Source: Lachnospiraceae bacterium UBA7143
GTDB lineage: Bacteria; Bacillota; Clostridia; Lachnospirales; Lachnospiraceae
Direction: 5' to 3'
DNA length: 64,000 nt
Assembly: GCA_002491905.1 (NCBI GenBank)
Contig: DKWV01000045.1
Coordinates: 31,279-95,278, forward strand
Below are positions 1 to 8,715 of this stretch, piece after piece. The notes below the pieces were generated by a model. The model had not been told where the DNA came from. It made no database searches and saw only the letters and a program-made list of their open reading frames with translations. Position numbers and translations under genes: made by a program. Within the stretch, counting starts at the first letter, position 1. Every line of letters begins with the position of its first letter.

Positions 1-270
1 AAAATAGCGCTTCCACTTGGGAAAAGTGGAATATTGTCTGCCATAATGTTAGGGTTTTTGGAATATTGGAATCTGATGGAGCAGCCGCTGGCGTTTCTGG
101 AGGATAAGGCGCTGTGGCCGTTATCCCTGTATCTGCCGGAGATATCATGGACGCAGGCGGGCTTTGCGCTTTGCGCCTCGTTTATTACTTTGATTCCGGC
201 GGCCTTTGTGTTTGTGCTGGGACAGGATTACCTGGAGCAGGGAATTGTGTATTCCGGCCTCAAAGAATAG
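1..270 (+). CDS. Carbohydrate ABC transporter permease, MalG-type (C-terminal part)
   Basis: The reading frame is open from base 1, so only the last 89 codons of a longer gene are present. The visible part has the Pro-Leu-Gly-Lys-Ser-Gly turn typical of the EAA loop region, then two hydrophobic segments and the ending Tyr-Leu-Glu-Gln-Gly-Ile-Val-x-Ser-Gly-Leu-Lys, which resembles the conserved tail of MalG/AraQ-type inner-membrane permeases. Such proteins pair with a MalF-type permease, a solute-binding protein and an ATPase, none of which is in view. An HlyD-like adaptor follows after 19 nt, an unusual neighbour for a sugar importer. The family call rests on the tail only and is moderately sure. 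Confidence 0.6.
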   Translation, partial: KIALPLGKSGILSAIMLGFLEYWNLMEQPLAFLEDKALWPLSLYLPEISWTQAGFALCASFITLIPAAFVFVLGQDYLEQGIVYSGLKE

Positions 271-289
271 AACAGGAAGGGAGAAAATC

Positions 290-1687
290 ATGGATAAGCG
301 GAGAAAGAGGATTGTTGCGGGACTGGCGGTTTTCATGGCGTTTATGTGGCTGTGTACGCTGGTGTCAAAAAGTATATATGTTTCGAAGCTGTCTATGGTT
401 TCGACGACCCGGACGGAATCCAAGTATATCGAGCACATCGTGGAGACCGAAGGGATCGTGGAGGCAGGGGCGAAACTGCCGGTGACGGCTTTAAGCGGGC
501 TGCGGGTGAAAGAGCTTGTGGTGCAAGCCGGAGATCAGGTGGAGGAGGGGGACCTTCTTTTTACTGTAGATCTGGAGGACATGCAGCAGTTGATGGAGGA
601 GCAGGAGCTGGCGGCGGCAAAGGTACAGCTTCAGATCGATGCCCTTGCTCACAATAAGGAGCTGGCACAGAATCAGAAAGCGCTGGAGGAAGCCAGGGCC
701 AGGGAGGATTATGACGCGCTTGCCAGATATCAGGATACGCTGGTCGGCAGGGCGGCCGAAGGCGTGGCGCAGGCCGAGGAGGCGCTGGAGGAGCTGCAGG
801 CGGAGAACAGGGAGCACGAGAACGACTGGCAGAAGGAGGATGGGGAGTCGAAGACCGAGGAAGAGATGGAGGCGGAGCAGAAAGCCAGGGAGCAGGAGGA
901 GGAACGGCTGAAGCAGCAGCTGCAGGCAGCCGCCTATGCGGAGGCGGATGCCAAATGGAACCGGGACAATACCATAAAGGATGCGGGCCGCAAAGTGGAA
1001 GATATCTTACAGGAGGAGAATGCGGACGCGACCCTGGCGGTATACAGGACGGAGCTTGCGGCGGTGCAGGAAAAGATCAGCGCATATAAGGCCGTTCTGG
1101 AACAGGAGGGAAAGATTACCAGCCCCAGTGGCGGGATAGTGACGGACGTCTATGTACAGACGGGCGGCAGGGTGCCGGACACGGCCTCCTTTCTGCTGGC
1201 GGACGAGGAGGTGCCCTGCCAGTTCCGGGCTTCACTCACTAAGGAACAGAAAAGTTATGTAAACTTAAACGATGACGTGAAGCTGGAGCTGGACGGAAGG
1301 AAAAAGATTGACGTAAAGGTAGACTATATGGAAGAAAGCGAGAACATGCCGGGCACTTACACGGCTCTCATTAAACTGCCTGAGGAGACGGGTGTGCCCG
1401 GTCTGTCCGGGAAGCTGACCTGTTCCAAGGTGGGCGAGAAGTATCCGTGCTGCATTTCTCTTCTGGCCCTGCATTCGGAGAACGACAGAAACTTCGTATA
1501 TGTGGTGAACGAGCGTGAGGGCATTCTCGGCACGGAATATTATGTGGAAGAAATTAACGTCAGCGTGATCGATAAGAACGATAAGCTGGCTGCCATAGAA
1601 GGGGCGCTCACGGAGGAAAGCCGGATCATTGAATCCTCAACGAAGGAGATTAAGAAGGGGGATGTGGTCAGGCTTGCGGACGGGTGA
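290..1687 (+). CDS. HlyD/RND-type periplasmic adaptor (membrane fusion) protein
   Basis: 465 residues from the ATG at 290, preceded by AGGAAGGGAG; an in-frame GTG or ATG further upstream would overlap the previous gene and lacks a better site. One N-terminal membrane segment (about residues 8-28) is followed by a first half-lipoyl/barrel-sandwich strand (about 45-100), a long Glu/Gln/Ala-rich coiled coil (about 100-275), the second lipoyl half near residues 285-310, and a beta-barrel region. This is the domain order of adaptors that bridge an efflux pump or ABC exporter. No exporter ATPase or FtsX permease is downstream; the only transporter next to it is the sugar-type permease just upstream, so its partner is uncertain. 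Confidence 0.8.
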   Translation: MDKRRKRIVAGLAVFMAFMWLCTLVSKSIYVSKLSMVSTTRTESKYIEHIVETEGIVEAGAKLPVTALSGLRVKELVVQAGDQVEEGDLLFTVDLEDMQQLMEEQELAAAKVQLQIDALAHNKELAQNQKALEEARAREDYDALARYQDTLVGRAAEGVAQAEEALEELQAENREHENDWQKEDGESKTEEEMEAEQKAREQEEERLKQQLQAAAYAEADAKWNRDNTIKDAGRKVEDILQEENADATLAVYRTELAAVQEKISAYKAVLEQEGKITSPSGGIVTDVYVQTGGRVPDTASFLLADEEVPCQFRASLTKEQKSYVNLNDDVKLELDGRKKIDVKVDYMEESENMPGTYTALIKLPEETGVPGLSGKLTCSKVGEKYPCCISLLALHSENDRNFVYVVNEREGILGTEYYVEEINVSVIDKNDKLAAIEGALTEESRIIESSTKEIKKGDVVRLADG

Positions 1688-1817
1688 GGCGGAGAATGTA
1701 TCGGTAAATGGTCCAATGGTCCAATTGTCATAGAAAGCTATTGAAAAGTGCGGGGCAAGGTTGTAGAATGGTTTCGGATAACGGGAAACTTTGTAAGCTT
1801 TGTTATAAAGGACGGAA

Positions 1818-2666
1818 ATGCAGATGATTTTGGAGACTGCTAAAATAATACTGAGTTGCATCGGGGCGCTTGCTGTTTTGTATATGCTGGCCATTATGCC
1901 GCGTATGATAAGAAGGCCCGATACCTCGCTCTTTAAAAAGGTGTATTTTGCCCACAGGGGACTTCATGACAATGCGGGGGACGCGCCTGAAAATTCTATG
2001 GCGGCTTTCGGGAAAGCGGTGGAGGCCGGGCTTGGCATGGAGCTGGACGTACAGGTGACGAAGGATGGCGTGCCGGTTATTTTCCATGATTTTAAACTGG
2101 ATAGGGTCTGCGGTGTGGAGGGAAAGGTTGTGAGCCACACCTACGAGGAACTGCAGGCTTATACGCTCTGCCGGTCAGAGGAGCGGATTCCAAGGCTGTC
2201 GGAGCTGCTTGAGATGGTGGACGGCAGGGTGCCCCTGATTGTGGAGATCAAGGCGGAGACAGCGGATGTCTCCTGCTGTGAGGTTATAGACAGGCTGCTG
2301 CGCGCATATCATGGCGCGTACTGCATTGAATCCTTCAATCCTATGGTACTCTGGTGGTTTCGCAGGAAACACGGCGATGTGGTGCGCGGACAGCTCTCAT
2401 CCAATTTCCGCAGGGAGGGCGAATACTGGAATATTCTCTATTTTGCCATGACGCACCTCCTGTTTAACTTTCTCACGAAACCCGATTTTATCGCTTACAA
2501 CCACAAATTCAGTGAGGAGCCGGGCAGAAGGATCTGCAGACGTCTTTACAGACATCCGGCCGCCGCGTGGACGATCCGCAGCGAACAGGATCTGGAGGCG
2601 CTTAAAGGCGAGTATGACGTGTTCATTTTTGACAGCTTTCTTCCGGCCAGGGCCAGTCAGTTGTGA
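1818..2666 (+). CDS. Membrane-anchored glycerophosphodiester phosphodiesterase
   Basis: 282 residues; the start is 2 nt after an AAAGGACGG ribosome site. A single membrane segment (about residues 5-25) is followed by a GDPD TIM-barrel domain. The catalytic signature is visible: HRG (about 43-45), PENS and the ELDV Glu/Asp pair, and the second His in FHD. GDPD enzymes hydrolyse glycerophosphodiesters to glycerol 3-phosphate and an alcohol. The protein probably faces the outside or the membrane surface, recycling phospholipid or teichoic acid head groups (inference). It stands alone: 130 nt separate it from the adaptor gene and a hairpin lies downstream. Confidence 0.85.
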   Translation: MQMILETAKIILSCIGALAVLYMLAIMPRMIRRPDTSLFKKVYFAHRGLHDNAGDAPENSMAAFGKAVEAGLGMELDVQVTKDGVPVIFHDFKLDRVCGVEGKVVSHTYEELQAYTLCRSEERIPRLSELLEMVDGRVPLIVEIKAETADVSCCEVIDRLLRAYHGAYCIESFNPMVLWWFRRKHGDVVRGQLSSNFRREGEYWNILYFAMTHLLFNFLTKPDFIAYNHKFSEEPGRRICRRLYRHPAAAWTIRSEQDLEALKGEYDVFIFDSFLPARASQL

Positions 2667-2715
2667 CGTTTTGGAGCTTGTATGGGAATACTGCGGCGCT
2701 TTCGCACGCTAATCT

Positions 2716-2752
2716 GACAAATATTTCGTAATATTTGTCTTTCTTTTTGTGA
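2716..2752 (+). terminator. AT-rich hairpin with T-run after the glycerophosphodiesterase gene
   Basis: GACAAATATT and AATATTTGTC form a perfect 10-bp stem around a 4-nt loop, followed by TTTCTTTTT. The stem is AT-rich, so it would be a weak rho-independent terminator, or it may be an operator. A second short palindrome, TGAAAATTTTCA, lies immediately downstream and the ppdK promoter region (TAAAAT near 2796) follows. Confidence 0.45.
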
Positions 2753-2852
2753 AAATTTTCAAAAAAGCAGTGTTAAAATTGCAAAAATATGGTAAAATAA
2801 ATGCTAGCCAAGTGGCTTTAATTTTATAACGGAATGGAGGATAGCAGACAAA

Positions 2853-5477
2853 ATGGCGAAATGGGTATATTTATTTGAGGAAGGGAACGCGGATATGCGT
2901 AATCTGCTTGGCGGCAAAGGCGCCAATCTTGCAGAGATGACGAATCTGGGGCTGCCGATTCCACAGGGCTTTACCGTGACGACGGAGGCCTGCACAGACT
3001 ACTACAACAACGGCAGACAGATTTCGAATGAAATTCAGGAGCAGATATTCAATGCGCTTGCGGGCTTGGAGGAGAAACAGGGCAAGAAGTTCGGCGATAC
3101 CGAAAATCCCCTTCTTGTGTCAGTCCGTTCGGGAGCAAGGGCTTCCATGCCGGGTATGATGGACACCATTCTGAATCTGGGTCTGACGGACGCAGCCGTG
3201 GAGGGCTTCGCACGAAAGACTGGGAATCCACGCTTTGCATACGATTCCTACCGCAGATTTATCCAGATGTTTTCCGATGTGGTTATGGAGATCCCCAAAT
3301 CTTATTTTGAGAGAATCTTAGACGAAATCAAAGAATCCAAAGGCGTGAAGTACGACACCGACCTGACCGCCGAGGACATGAAAGAGATCATCGTCCGTTT
3401 CAAAAATATTTATAAAGAGAACAAAGGCGAAGAGTTCCCGCAGGATCCCAAAGTACAGCTTATGGAGGCGGTAAAGGCGGTGTTCCGTTCCTGGGATAAC
3501 GAGAGAGCGATCGTATACAGACGTATGAACGATATTCCCGGCGACTGGGGCACGGCGGTAAACGTGCAGGCGATGGTATTCGGTAACATGGGTGATACCT
3601 CGGGCACAGGCGTTGCCTTTACCAGAAATCCTTCCACCGGCGCGAAGGGCATTTACGGTGAGTACCTGATCAACGCGCAGGGCGAGGACGTGGTGGCGGG
3701 TATCCGCACACCCCAGCCGATCACCAGACTGGAGCAGGATCTTCCCGAGTGTTATAAGCAGTTTATGGAGATTGCGAACCGTCTCGAAGACCATTACCGC
3801 GATATGCAGGATATGGAGTTTACCATTGAGAACGGCAAGCTTTTCTTCTTACAGACCAGAAACGGCAAGCGCACAGCACCTGCGGCATTACAGATTGCAT
3901 GTGATCTGGTAGATGAGGGCAAGATCACCCCCGAGGAGGCGGTGCTCAGAATCGAAGCGAAATCTCTGGATCAGCTCTTACATCCGACCTTTGATCCCGA
4001 CGCTCTGAAGGCGGGTCAGGTAGTGGGACAGGCGCTTCCCGCTTCCCCCGGCGCTGCGGCAGGTAAAGTTTATTTTACCGCAAATGAGGCGAAGGAGGCC
4101 CACGAGAAGGGCGAGAGAGTTGTGCTGGTTCGACTGGAGACTTCCCCGGAGGATATCGAGGGTATGCATGCGGCGGAAGGTATTCTCACCGTGCGCGGCG
4201 GCATGACCTCCCACGCGGCCGTTGTGGCACGCGGCATGGGTACAGCCTGCGTTTCCGGCTGCGGCGAGATTGCGATTAATGAAGAGGACAAAGTATTCCA
4301 GCTTGGCGGAGAGGTGTTCCATGAGGGAGATTACATTTCCTTAGACGGCTCCACCGGTAAGATTTATAAAGGCGACATTAAGACCGTGGAGGCGTCCGTC
4401 AGCGGCAACTTCGGGCGGATTATGGAGTGGGCGGACAAGTACCGCAGACTTCAGGTGCGCACCAACGCGGACACGCCCGCGGATGCGGCCAATGCCGTGA
4501 AGTACGGCGCGGAGGGCATCGGTCTTTGCCGTACTGAGCACATGTTCTTTGATCCCGACAGGATTCCGAAGATCAGGCAGATGATTCTGGCGAGAACCCA
4601 GGAGCAGAGAGAGAAGGCGTTAAACGCACTGATCCCCTTCCAGAAAGGCGACTTCAAGGCACTGTATGAAGTGATGGAGGGCAGACCCGTGACCATCCGT
4701 TTTCTGGATCCTCCGTTACATGAGTTTGTGCCCACCGAGCAGGCGGATATCGATGATCTGGCGGTTGAGATGATGATGACGGCGGAGGAGGTGCAGGAGA
4801 TCTGTGATTCCCTCCACGAGTTTAACCCCATGATGGGACACCGCGGATGCCGTCTGGCGGTTACCTATCCCGAGATCGCGAAGATGCAGACAAGAGCCGT
4901 GATGGAGGCGGCGATTGAGGTGAAGAATGAGAAGGGGTACGATATCGTGCCCGAGATCATGATTCCTCTCGTAGGCGAGAAGAAAGAGCTTAAGTTTGTC
5001 AAGGATATCGTTGTGGAAGTGGCTGAGGCCGTGAAGAAAGAGAAAAATTCCGACATCCAGTACCACATCGGCACGATGATTGAGATTCCGAGGGCGGCTC
5101 TTCTGGCAAACGAGATCGCTGAGGAGGCAGAGTTCTTCTCCTTCGGCACCAACGACCTGACCCAGATGACCTTTGGCTTCTCACGTGACGACGCAGGCAA
5201 GTTCTTAGGCGATTATTATAAGAACAAGATTTACGAGTCCGATCCTTTCGCAAGGCTCGACCAGAGCGGTGTGGGCCAGTTGGTACAGATGGCGGCAGAG
5301 AAGGGACGCAAGACCAGACCGGACATTAAGCTTGGTATCTGCGGCGAGCACGGCGGCGACCCGTCCTCCGTGGAGTTCTGTCATAAGGTGGGGCTGACGT
5401 ATGTGTCCTGCTCACCGTTCAGGGTGCCTATAGCCCGGCTCGCGGCTGCGCAGGCAGCGATCGCGGAGAAGAAGTAG
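2853..5477 (+). CDS. ppdK: Pyruvate, phosphate dikinase
   Basis: 874 residues, the usual length of clostridial PPDK. A GGAGG site lies 13 nt before the ATG. The N-terminal nucleotide-binding domain carries the GGKGANLAEM motif (residues about 21-30); the central phosphohistidine domain has GGMTSHAAVVARG with the catalytic His at residue 454, matching the position in the Clostridium symbiosum enzyme; the C-terminal PEP/pyruvate barrel ends with GICGEHGGDP and the Cys-Ser-Pro-Phe-Arg-Val-Pro motif. The enzyme interconverts ATP, phosphate and pyruvate with AMP, PPi and PEP, and in anaerobes works in glycolysis as well as gluconeogenesis. It is monocistronic, with its own terminator. Codon use is that of a highly expressed gene. 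Confidence 0.98.
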   Translation: MAKWVYLFEEGNADMRNLLGGKGANLAEMTNLGLPIPQGFTVTTEACTDYYNNGRQISNEIQEQIFNALAGLEEKQGKKFGDTENPLLVSVRSGARASMPGMMDTILNLGLTDAAVEGFARKTGNPRFAYDSYRRFIQMFSDVVMEIPKSYFERILDEIKESKGVKYDTDLTAEDMKEIIVRFKNIYKENKGEEFPQDPKVQLMEAVKAVFRSWDNERAIVYRRMNDIPGDWGTAVNVQAMVFGNMGDTSGTGVAFTRNPSTGAKGIYGEYLINAQGEDVVAGIRTPQPITRLEQDLPECYKQFMEIANRLEDHYRDMQDMEFTIENGKLFFLQTRNGKRTAPAALQIACDLVDEGKITPEEAVLRIEAKSLDQLLHPTFDPDALKAGQVVGQALPASPGAAAGKVYFTANEAKEAHEKGERVVLVRLETSPEDIEGMHAAEGILTVRGGMTSHAAVVARGMGTACVSGCGEIAINEEDKVFQLGGEVFHEGDYISLDGSTGKIYKGDIKTVEASVSGNFGRIMEWADKYRRLQVRTNADTPADAANAVKYGAEGIGLCRTEHMFFDPDRIPKIRQMILARTQEQREKALNALIPFQKGDFKALYEVMEGRPVTIRFLDPPLHEFVPTEQADIDDLAVEMMMTAEEVQEICDSLHEFNPMMGHRGCRLAVTYPEIAKMQTRAVMEAAIEVKNEKGYDIVPEIMIPLVGEKKELKFVKDIVVEVAEAVKKEKNSDIQYHIGTMIEIPRAALLANEIAEEAEFFSFGTNDLTQMTFGFSRDDAGKFLGDYYKNKIYESDPFARLDQSGVGQLVQMAAEKGRKTRPDIKLGICGEHGGDPSSVEFCHKVGLTYVSCSPFRVPIARLAAAQAAIAEKK

Positions 5478-5519
5478 GAGTGGCAATATTTGTTTGGAAG
5501 TATTATTAAATTGTTTGGG

Positions 5520-5553
5520 GAGGTTCATCACGATGGTGACGAACCTCTCTTTT
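5520..5553 (+). terminator. Rho-independent terminator of ppdK
   Basis: GAGGTTC and GAACCTC pair around an inner TCAC/GTGA stem with one mismatch and a 4-nt loop, followed by TCTTTT. It begins 43 nt after the ppdK stop codon. Confidence 0.75.
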
Positions 5554-5602
5554 AAAAACGGGATTTTGTTTGTGTACCGCGACAGAATGGAGGGTAGCCG
5601 AT

Positions 5603-5893
5603 ATGCAGGATATTAGCGAAATTCGGAAAATTGTCGTTCCTATTGCGCATTTTTATGGGGTAAAACGCTTATATCTGTTTGGTTCTTATGCAAAAGGCAC
5701 GGCAAACGAGAAAAGTGATGTGGATTTACTTGTGGAAAAAGGAAAGCCTATGTCTTTGCTTAAACTTTCCGGGATGCGCCAGATGGTTCAGGAGGCGTTG
5801 AACCTTTCGGTTGACTTAGTCACTACGGCTGGTATTGAGGATGATTTCAGAAAAGAAATAGCCGGAACGGAGATATTATTGTATGAAGAATAA
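5603..5893 (+). CDS. mntA: MntA-type nucleotidyltransferase antitoxin
   Basis: 96 residues from the ATG at 5603, 8 nt after GGAGGG; upstream in-frame starts have no ribosome site. The minimal nucleotidyltransferase motif GSYAKG-x(5)-SDVDLLVE is present (residues about 28-45). In the characterised MntA/HepT family this enzyme adds AMP groups to a Tyr of the HepT toxin and so neutralises it. The stop codon lies 11 nt inside the next gene, so the pair is translationally coupled. The antitoxin-first order and overlap are typical of this type VII toxin-antitoxin class. Confidence 0.85.
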   Translation: MQDISEIRKIVVPIAHFYGVKRLYLFGSYAKGTANEKSDVDLLVEKGKPMSLLKLSGMRQMVQEALNLSVDLVTTAGIEDDFRKEIAGTEILLYEE

Positions 5894-6233
5894 AGATGTA
5901 GTTATCCTCAAAAAAATTTTGGACTATTGCAGGCAGTTGGACGAAGCATGTGATATGTTTGATAACGATTATAATAATTTTTCGGGTAATTCGGTGTTTC
6001 AAAATGCTTGCTGTATGTGTATTCTGCAGATAGGGGAGTTGTGTAAAGTAATTTCGGAAGAATTGAGAATGCAGGAAAAAGTTGTTCCGTGGAAAGAATG
6101 GTGTGGAATCAGGGATATTTTTGCACATCAGTATTCAAATTTGGACTGTCAGGCGGCGTGGGATACCATACAGCAGGATCTCCCGGAATTGAAAACAGAA
6201 ATAGCGAGAATTTTAAAAGAGGATGGAGAATAG
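5883..6233 (+). CDS. hepT: HepT-like (DUF86/HEPN) ribonuclease toxin
   Basis: 116 residues, starting inside the end of mntA. It is an all-helical HEPN protein with the RX4HXY active-site motif seen as Arg-Asp-Ile-Phe-Ala-His-Gln-Tyr (residues about 81-88). Arg and His are needed for RNA cleavage and the Tyr is the AMPylation target in studied homologues. The gene looks intact. A 63-bp stretch covering this motif region occurs again at 9213-9275 with two mismatches, showing that a second copy once existed or that the segment was duplicated. Confidence 0.85.
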   Translation: MKNKDVVILKKILDYCRQLDEACDMFDNDYNNFSGNSVFQNACCMCILQIGELCKVISEELRMQEKVVPWKEWCGIRDIFAHQYSNLDCQAAWDTIQQDLPELKTEIARILKEDGE

Positions 6234-6267
6234 GATAATTGACAGAGAAATGAGGGTGTCGCAAGAT

Positions 6268-6315
6268 CATTTTGCCAACTGGGATTATGTAAGTCCTTTT
6301 TTCTCTTATATGGAT
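6268..6315 (-). pseudogene. Relic of an XRE-family antitoxin gene (copy A)
   Basis: This 48-bp segment is nearly identical to 8716-8766 except for a 3-nt deletion. On the minus strand it encodes, across a frameshift, GLT-stop-SQLAK, matching the start of an XRE helix-turn-helix (GLTQSQLAK) with CAA changed to TAA. Both copies share this stop codon, so one was probably copied from the other after the gene had already decayed. It is too short to encode anything. Confidence 0.5.
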
Positions 6316-6347
6316 ATTTCCCCTTTGGGTGTTTTTTGAGTTTTTAT

Positions 6348-6385
6348 AAGAAATCCTGCCTGTTTTTTGGTAGGATTTCTTTTAT
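6348..6385 (+). terminator. Rho-independent terminator downstream of mntA-hepT
   Basis: AAGAAATCCT and AGGATTTCTT pair around a 14-nt loop and are followed by TTTATT. It probably ends the mntA-hepT transcript. The surrounding 6234-6518 interval holds no other gene apart from the XRE relic. Confidence 0.7.
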
Positions 6386-6518
6386 TATAGCAACAATATG
6401 ATTATTGTGATAATATCAATAGGTGGACTGATAAGAGTAGCCTAGATATTTGAGCCTGTTTCAGTCATATCAGTGCAATCCAATACAGTTTGCAGTTGCA
6501 GAAGGGATGGAAAACAAA

Positions 6519-7526
6519 ATGGCAGATATTTACGTAGCAGATCAGAAGCGTTATGAAAAGATGACATATAACATGGTGGGACGGAGCGGTTTGAAGTTTC
6601 CGGCAGTTTCGTTAGGCTTCTGGCATAATTTCGGCTCAAAAGATAACTATGACACGATGAAAGCAATGTGCAGGACGGCTTTTGATCATGGCATTACCCA
6701 GTTTGATCTGGCGAACAATTATGGTCCTGTCTACGGGAGCGCGGAGTCGAATCTGGGCAGACTGATGGAGGAAGATTTCAGGCCGTACAGGGATGAACTG
6801 GTGATCACGACGAAGGCGGGATACGATATGTGGGAGGGCCCTTACGGTGATCATGGCAGCAGAAAATACCTGATGGCCAGTATTGACCAGAGCCTTAAGC
6901 GCATGAAACTGGACTATGTGGATATTTTCTATCATCACCGCATGGATACGGAGACGCCATTGGAGGAGACGATGACCGCTTTGGCGGATATCGTGAGAAG
7001 CGGTAAGGCGCTGTACGCGGGCGTGTCCAATTATAACAAAGAATACACAGAAAAGGCGGTGGAACTTTTAAGAGAGCAGCACTGTCCCTTTATCGTAAAT
7101 CAGAGAAGATATTCTATTTTTGACAGGACCATTGAAAAGGACGGAGTGAAAGCATACTGCAGGGAAGCTGGTGTGGGGATCATTGCTTTTAGCCCGCTGG
7201 CGCAGGGGATGCTGACAGACAAATACCTGCATGGTATACCGCAGGATAGCCGCATTGCAAAGGACCCAAGATTTCTCCATGCGACAGATCTGACAGAGAA
7301 AAGGCTGGAACAGATTAGGCGGTTAAATGAGCTGGCCGGGCAGCGGGGACAGACGCTGGCGCAGATGGCGCTGTCATGGGTACTGAAGGATGATGAAGTC
7401 TGCTCTGTGCTGATCGGCGCATCAAAACCGGAACAGATTGTAGAGAACATTGCTGTAGCGGAACACGCAGATTTTACGGAAGAAGAACTGGAGATGATAG
7501 AGGGAATCTGTACAGGTTTGGCTTAG
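6519..7526 (+). CDS. Aldo/keto reductase, YghZ/GpmR (glyceraldehyde 3-phosphate reductase)-like
   Basis: 335 residues from the ATG at 6519, 8 nt after GAAGGGATGGA; the ATG at 6507 directly abuts that site and is less likely. The AKR barrel shows the catalytic tetrad: Asp and Tyr in DLANNYG, Lys in TTKAGYD, His in FYHHRMD. The motifs GYDMW-x-GPYGD-x-GSRKYL and QRRYSIFDR match the YghZ/L-glyceraldehyde 3-phosphate reductase and Kv-beta-like branch, NADPH-dependent enzymes thought to detoxify small aldehydes. The gene is monocistronic and sits between toxin-antitoxin modules without obvious link to them. Confidence 0.88.
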   Translation: MADIYVADQKRYEKMTYNMVGRSGLKFPAVSLGFWHNFGSKDNYDTMKAMCRTAFDHGITQFDLANNYGPVYGSAESNLGRLMEEDFRPYRDELVITTKAGYDMWEGPYGDHGSRKYLMASIDQSLKRMKLDYVDIFYHHRMDTETPLEETMTALADIVRSGKALYAGVSNYNKEYTEKAVELLREQHCPFIVNQRRYSIFDRTIEKDGVKAYCREAGVGIIAFSPLAQGMLTDKYLHGIPQDSRIAKDPRFLHATDLTEKRLEQIRRLNELAGQRGQTLAQMALSWVLKDDEVCSVLIGASKPEQIVENIAVAEHADFTEEELEMIEGICTGLA

Positions 7527-7611
7527 GAGCGCGAAGGAATCTCATTGAAAGAATGGTTGCTTTGTGCATCCATAAACACATAAGCAAGTCTACGGAAGGA
7601 TCATTGTTGAC

Positions 7612-7764
7612 ATGTCTCCAATGAAAGAAAAGGCAGTTGAGATGATACGGCGTATGCTGGATGATAATATGATGTATGTGATCAATATTTTGCGGAATCT
7701 GGCAGATTTTAAGCATTCCAGGGTTCAAGTGATCGAATCGGATGAATTTTTGAAATTATTTTGA
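7612..7764 (+). CDS. Small hypothetical protein (50 residues)
   Basis: A short frame with a GGAAGGA site about 12 nt upstream encodes a Met-rich, amphipathic peptide beginning Met-Ser-Pro-Met-Lys-Glu-Lys and ending Phe-Leu-Lys-Leu-Phe. It resembles small helical proteins or antitoxin N-termini often found beside toxin genes, but no family is recognised. It could also be the truncated start of a longer gene, since the last dozen residues look unlike the rest. It lies 85 nt after the aldo/keto reductase in the toxin-antitoxin patch. Confidence 0.4.
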   Translation: MSPMKEKAVEMIRRMLDDNMMYVINILRNLADFKHSRVQVIESDEFLKLF

Positions 7765-7901
7765 GGTGAGTTGGAAACTAAATAATTGCATATGTATTGA
7801 TTCCGCAATGACTCAGCATTATAATATAATATATAACTTGAAGGTCATACATGGCGTGAAGTATAAACTTAGCGAAGTGATATTTTGGAAAGGAGTTTAT
7901 A

Positions 7902-8204
7902 ATGGCGAGTACGATTCAGGTAAGAGTAGACGATGAATTGAAACGGAAATCGGATATACTGTTCAAAGATCTTGGCACCGATACAACATCTGCGATTAGA
8001 ATGTTTTTAACGCAGGCAGTTGCAAACAATGGTTTTCCTTTTGAAATCAAGAAGAACAGCAGAGCGGAATATAGCCCATATGATACAATGACAGAAGAGG
8101 AAATGCTGGCAAAGTTAAAGCGATCCAGAGAACATTGTGAGACAGGAAGATATTGCGAAGCGGATAAAGCGGTTTCCGACCTGAGAGGGAAGTATGGATT
8201 ATAG
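7902..8204 (+). CDS. relB: RelB/DinJ-family antitoxin
   Basis: 100 residues with AAAGGAG upstream. The N-terminus (IQVRVDDELKRKSD) is a ribbon-helix-helix strand-helix unit, followed by TDTTSAIRMFLTQAV and the NGFPFEI motif that characterises RelB/DinJ antitoxins. The C-terminal tail should wrap the partner toxin. The stop codon overlaps the ATG of the toxin gene by 11 nt, as is usual for relBE operons. The antitoxin looks intact even though the toxin frame is broken. Confidence 0.9.
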   Translation: MASTIQVRVDDELKRKSDILFKDLGTDTTSAIRMFLTQAVANNGFPFEIKKNSRAEYSPYDTMTEEEMLAKLKRSREHCETGRYCEADKAVSDLRGKYGL

Positions 8205-8507
8205 GGTGATTATTACAGAAGATGCAGAATCAGATATGGACGGCTTTGTATGCTATCTTTTTTTGAAAAGAAAAACGAGCAGGCAGCCGGCAATCTTATA
8301 GATGATTTTGAAGTTGCTATAGCAGTTTTGAAACATGCAGCAGAAAGCCTAAAAGTGTGTGAAAACCAACACTTGAAGGAGCTTGGTTACAGGAGGATTA
8401 ACTTTAAGTCCCACAGATATTTTATGCTCTATAGAGTGGAAGGGGATGCAGTTTATGTGGACAATATTTTTCATGAGTTACAGGATTATGAAAATAAGAT
8501 GATTTAG
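8194..8507 (+). pseudogene. relE: RelE/ParE-family toxin, interrupted by a -1 frameshift at a T7 run
   Basis: The ATG at 8194 follows GAGAGGGA and overlaps relB. The first frame encodes a typical RelE start (MDYRVIITEDAESDMDGFV) and ends at a stop soon after 8259. The rest (EKKNEQAAGNLIDDFE to the C-terminus with YRRINFKSHRYFMLYRVEGD) is open in the -1 frame to 8507. The switch coincides with T-TTT-TTG at 8259-8265, whose codon phase fits a -1 slippery heptamer; one extra T would also restore the frame. The product is therefore either inactivated by a homopolymer indel, made only by ribosomal or polymerase slippage, or the run is a sequencing error. The C-terminal half shows no other damage. 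Confidence 0.75.
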
Positions 8508-8715
8508 TAAGTGGTCGCAAGGTCCTCTTCTTTCTCATCGATCTTCCTCAGCCTATTTTTCTGAAAGAAAAGTAAGAGTTGCTGGGAAGGCGCGAGGGGA
8601 TGGGGATTATAAATTAGGAAGAACTGTTGGAAAAGAAAGTTGATACTGATAAATGGGGCATTATTAAAGCATATTTTTGTAAAGAGTATAGCAGATGATG
8701 AAATTTGATATTGTA

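Noticed and set aside
1725..1745. Tandem GGTCCAATGGTCCAATTG motif upstream of the glycerophosphodiesterase gene
   Set aside because: Only two short copies, no relation to promoter boxes; probably chance.
6268..6315. A repeat shared with 8716-8766 that looked like a transposon end
   Set aside because: Both copies read as part of an XRE antitoxin helix-turn-helix on the minus strand, so they are gene relics rather than insertion-sequence ends.
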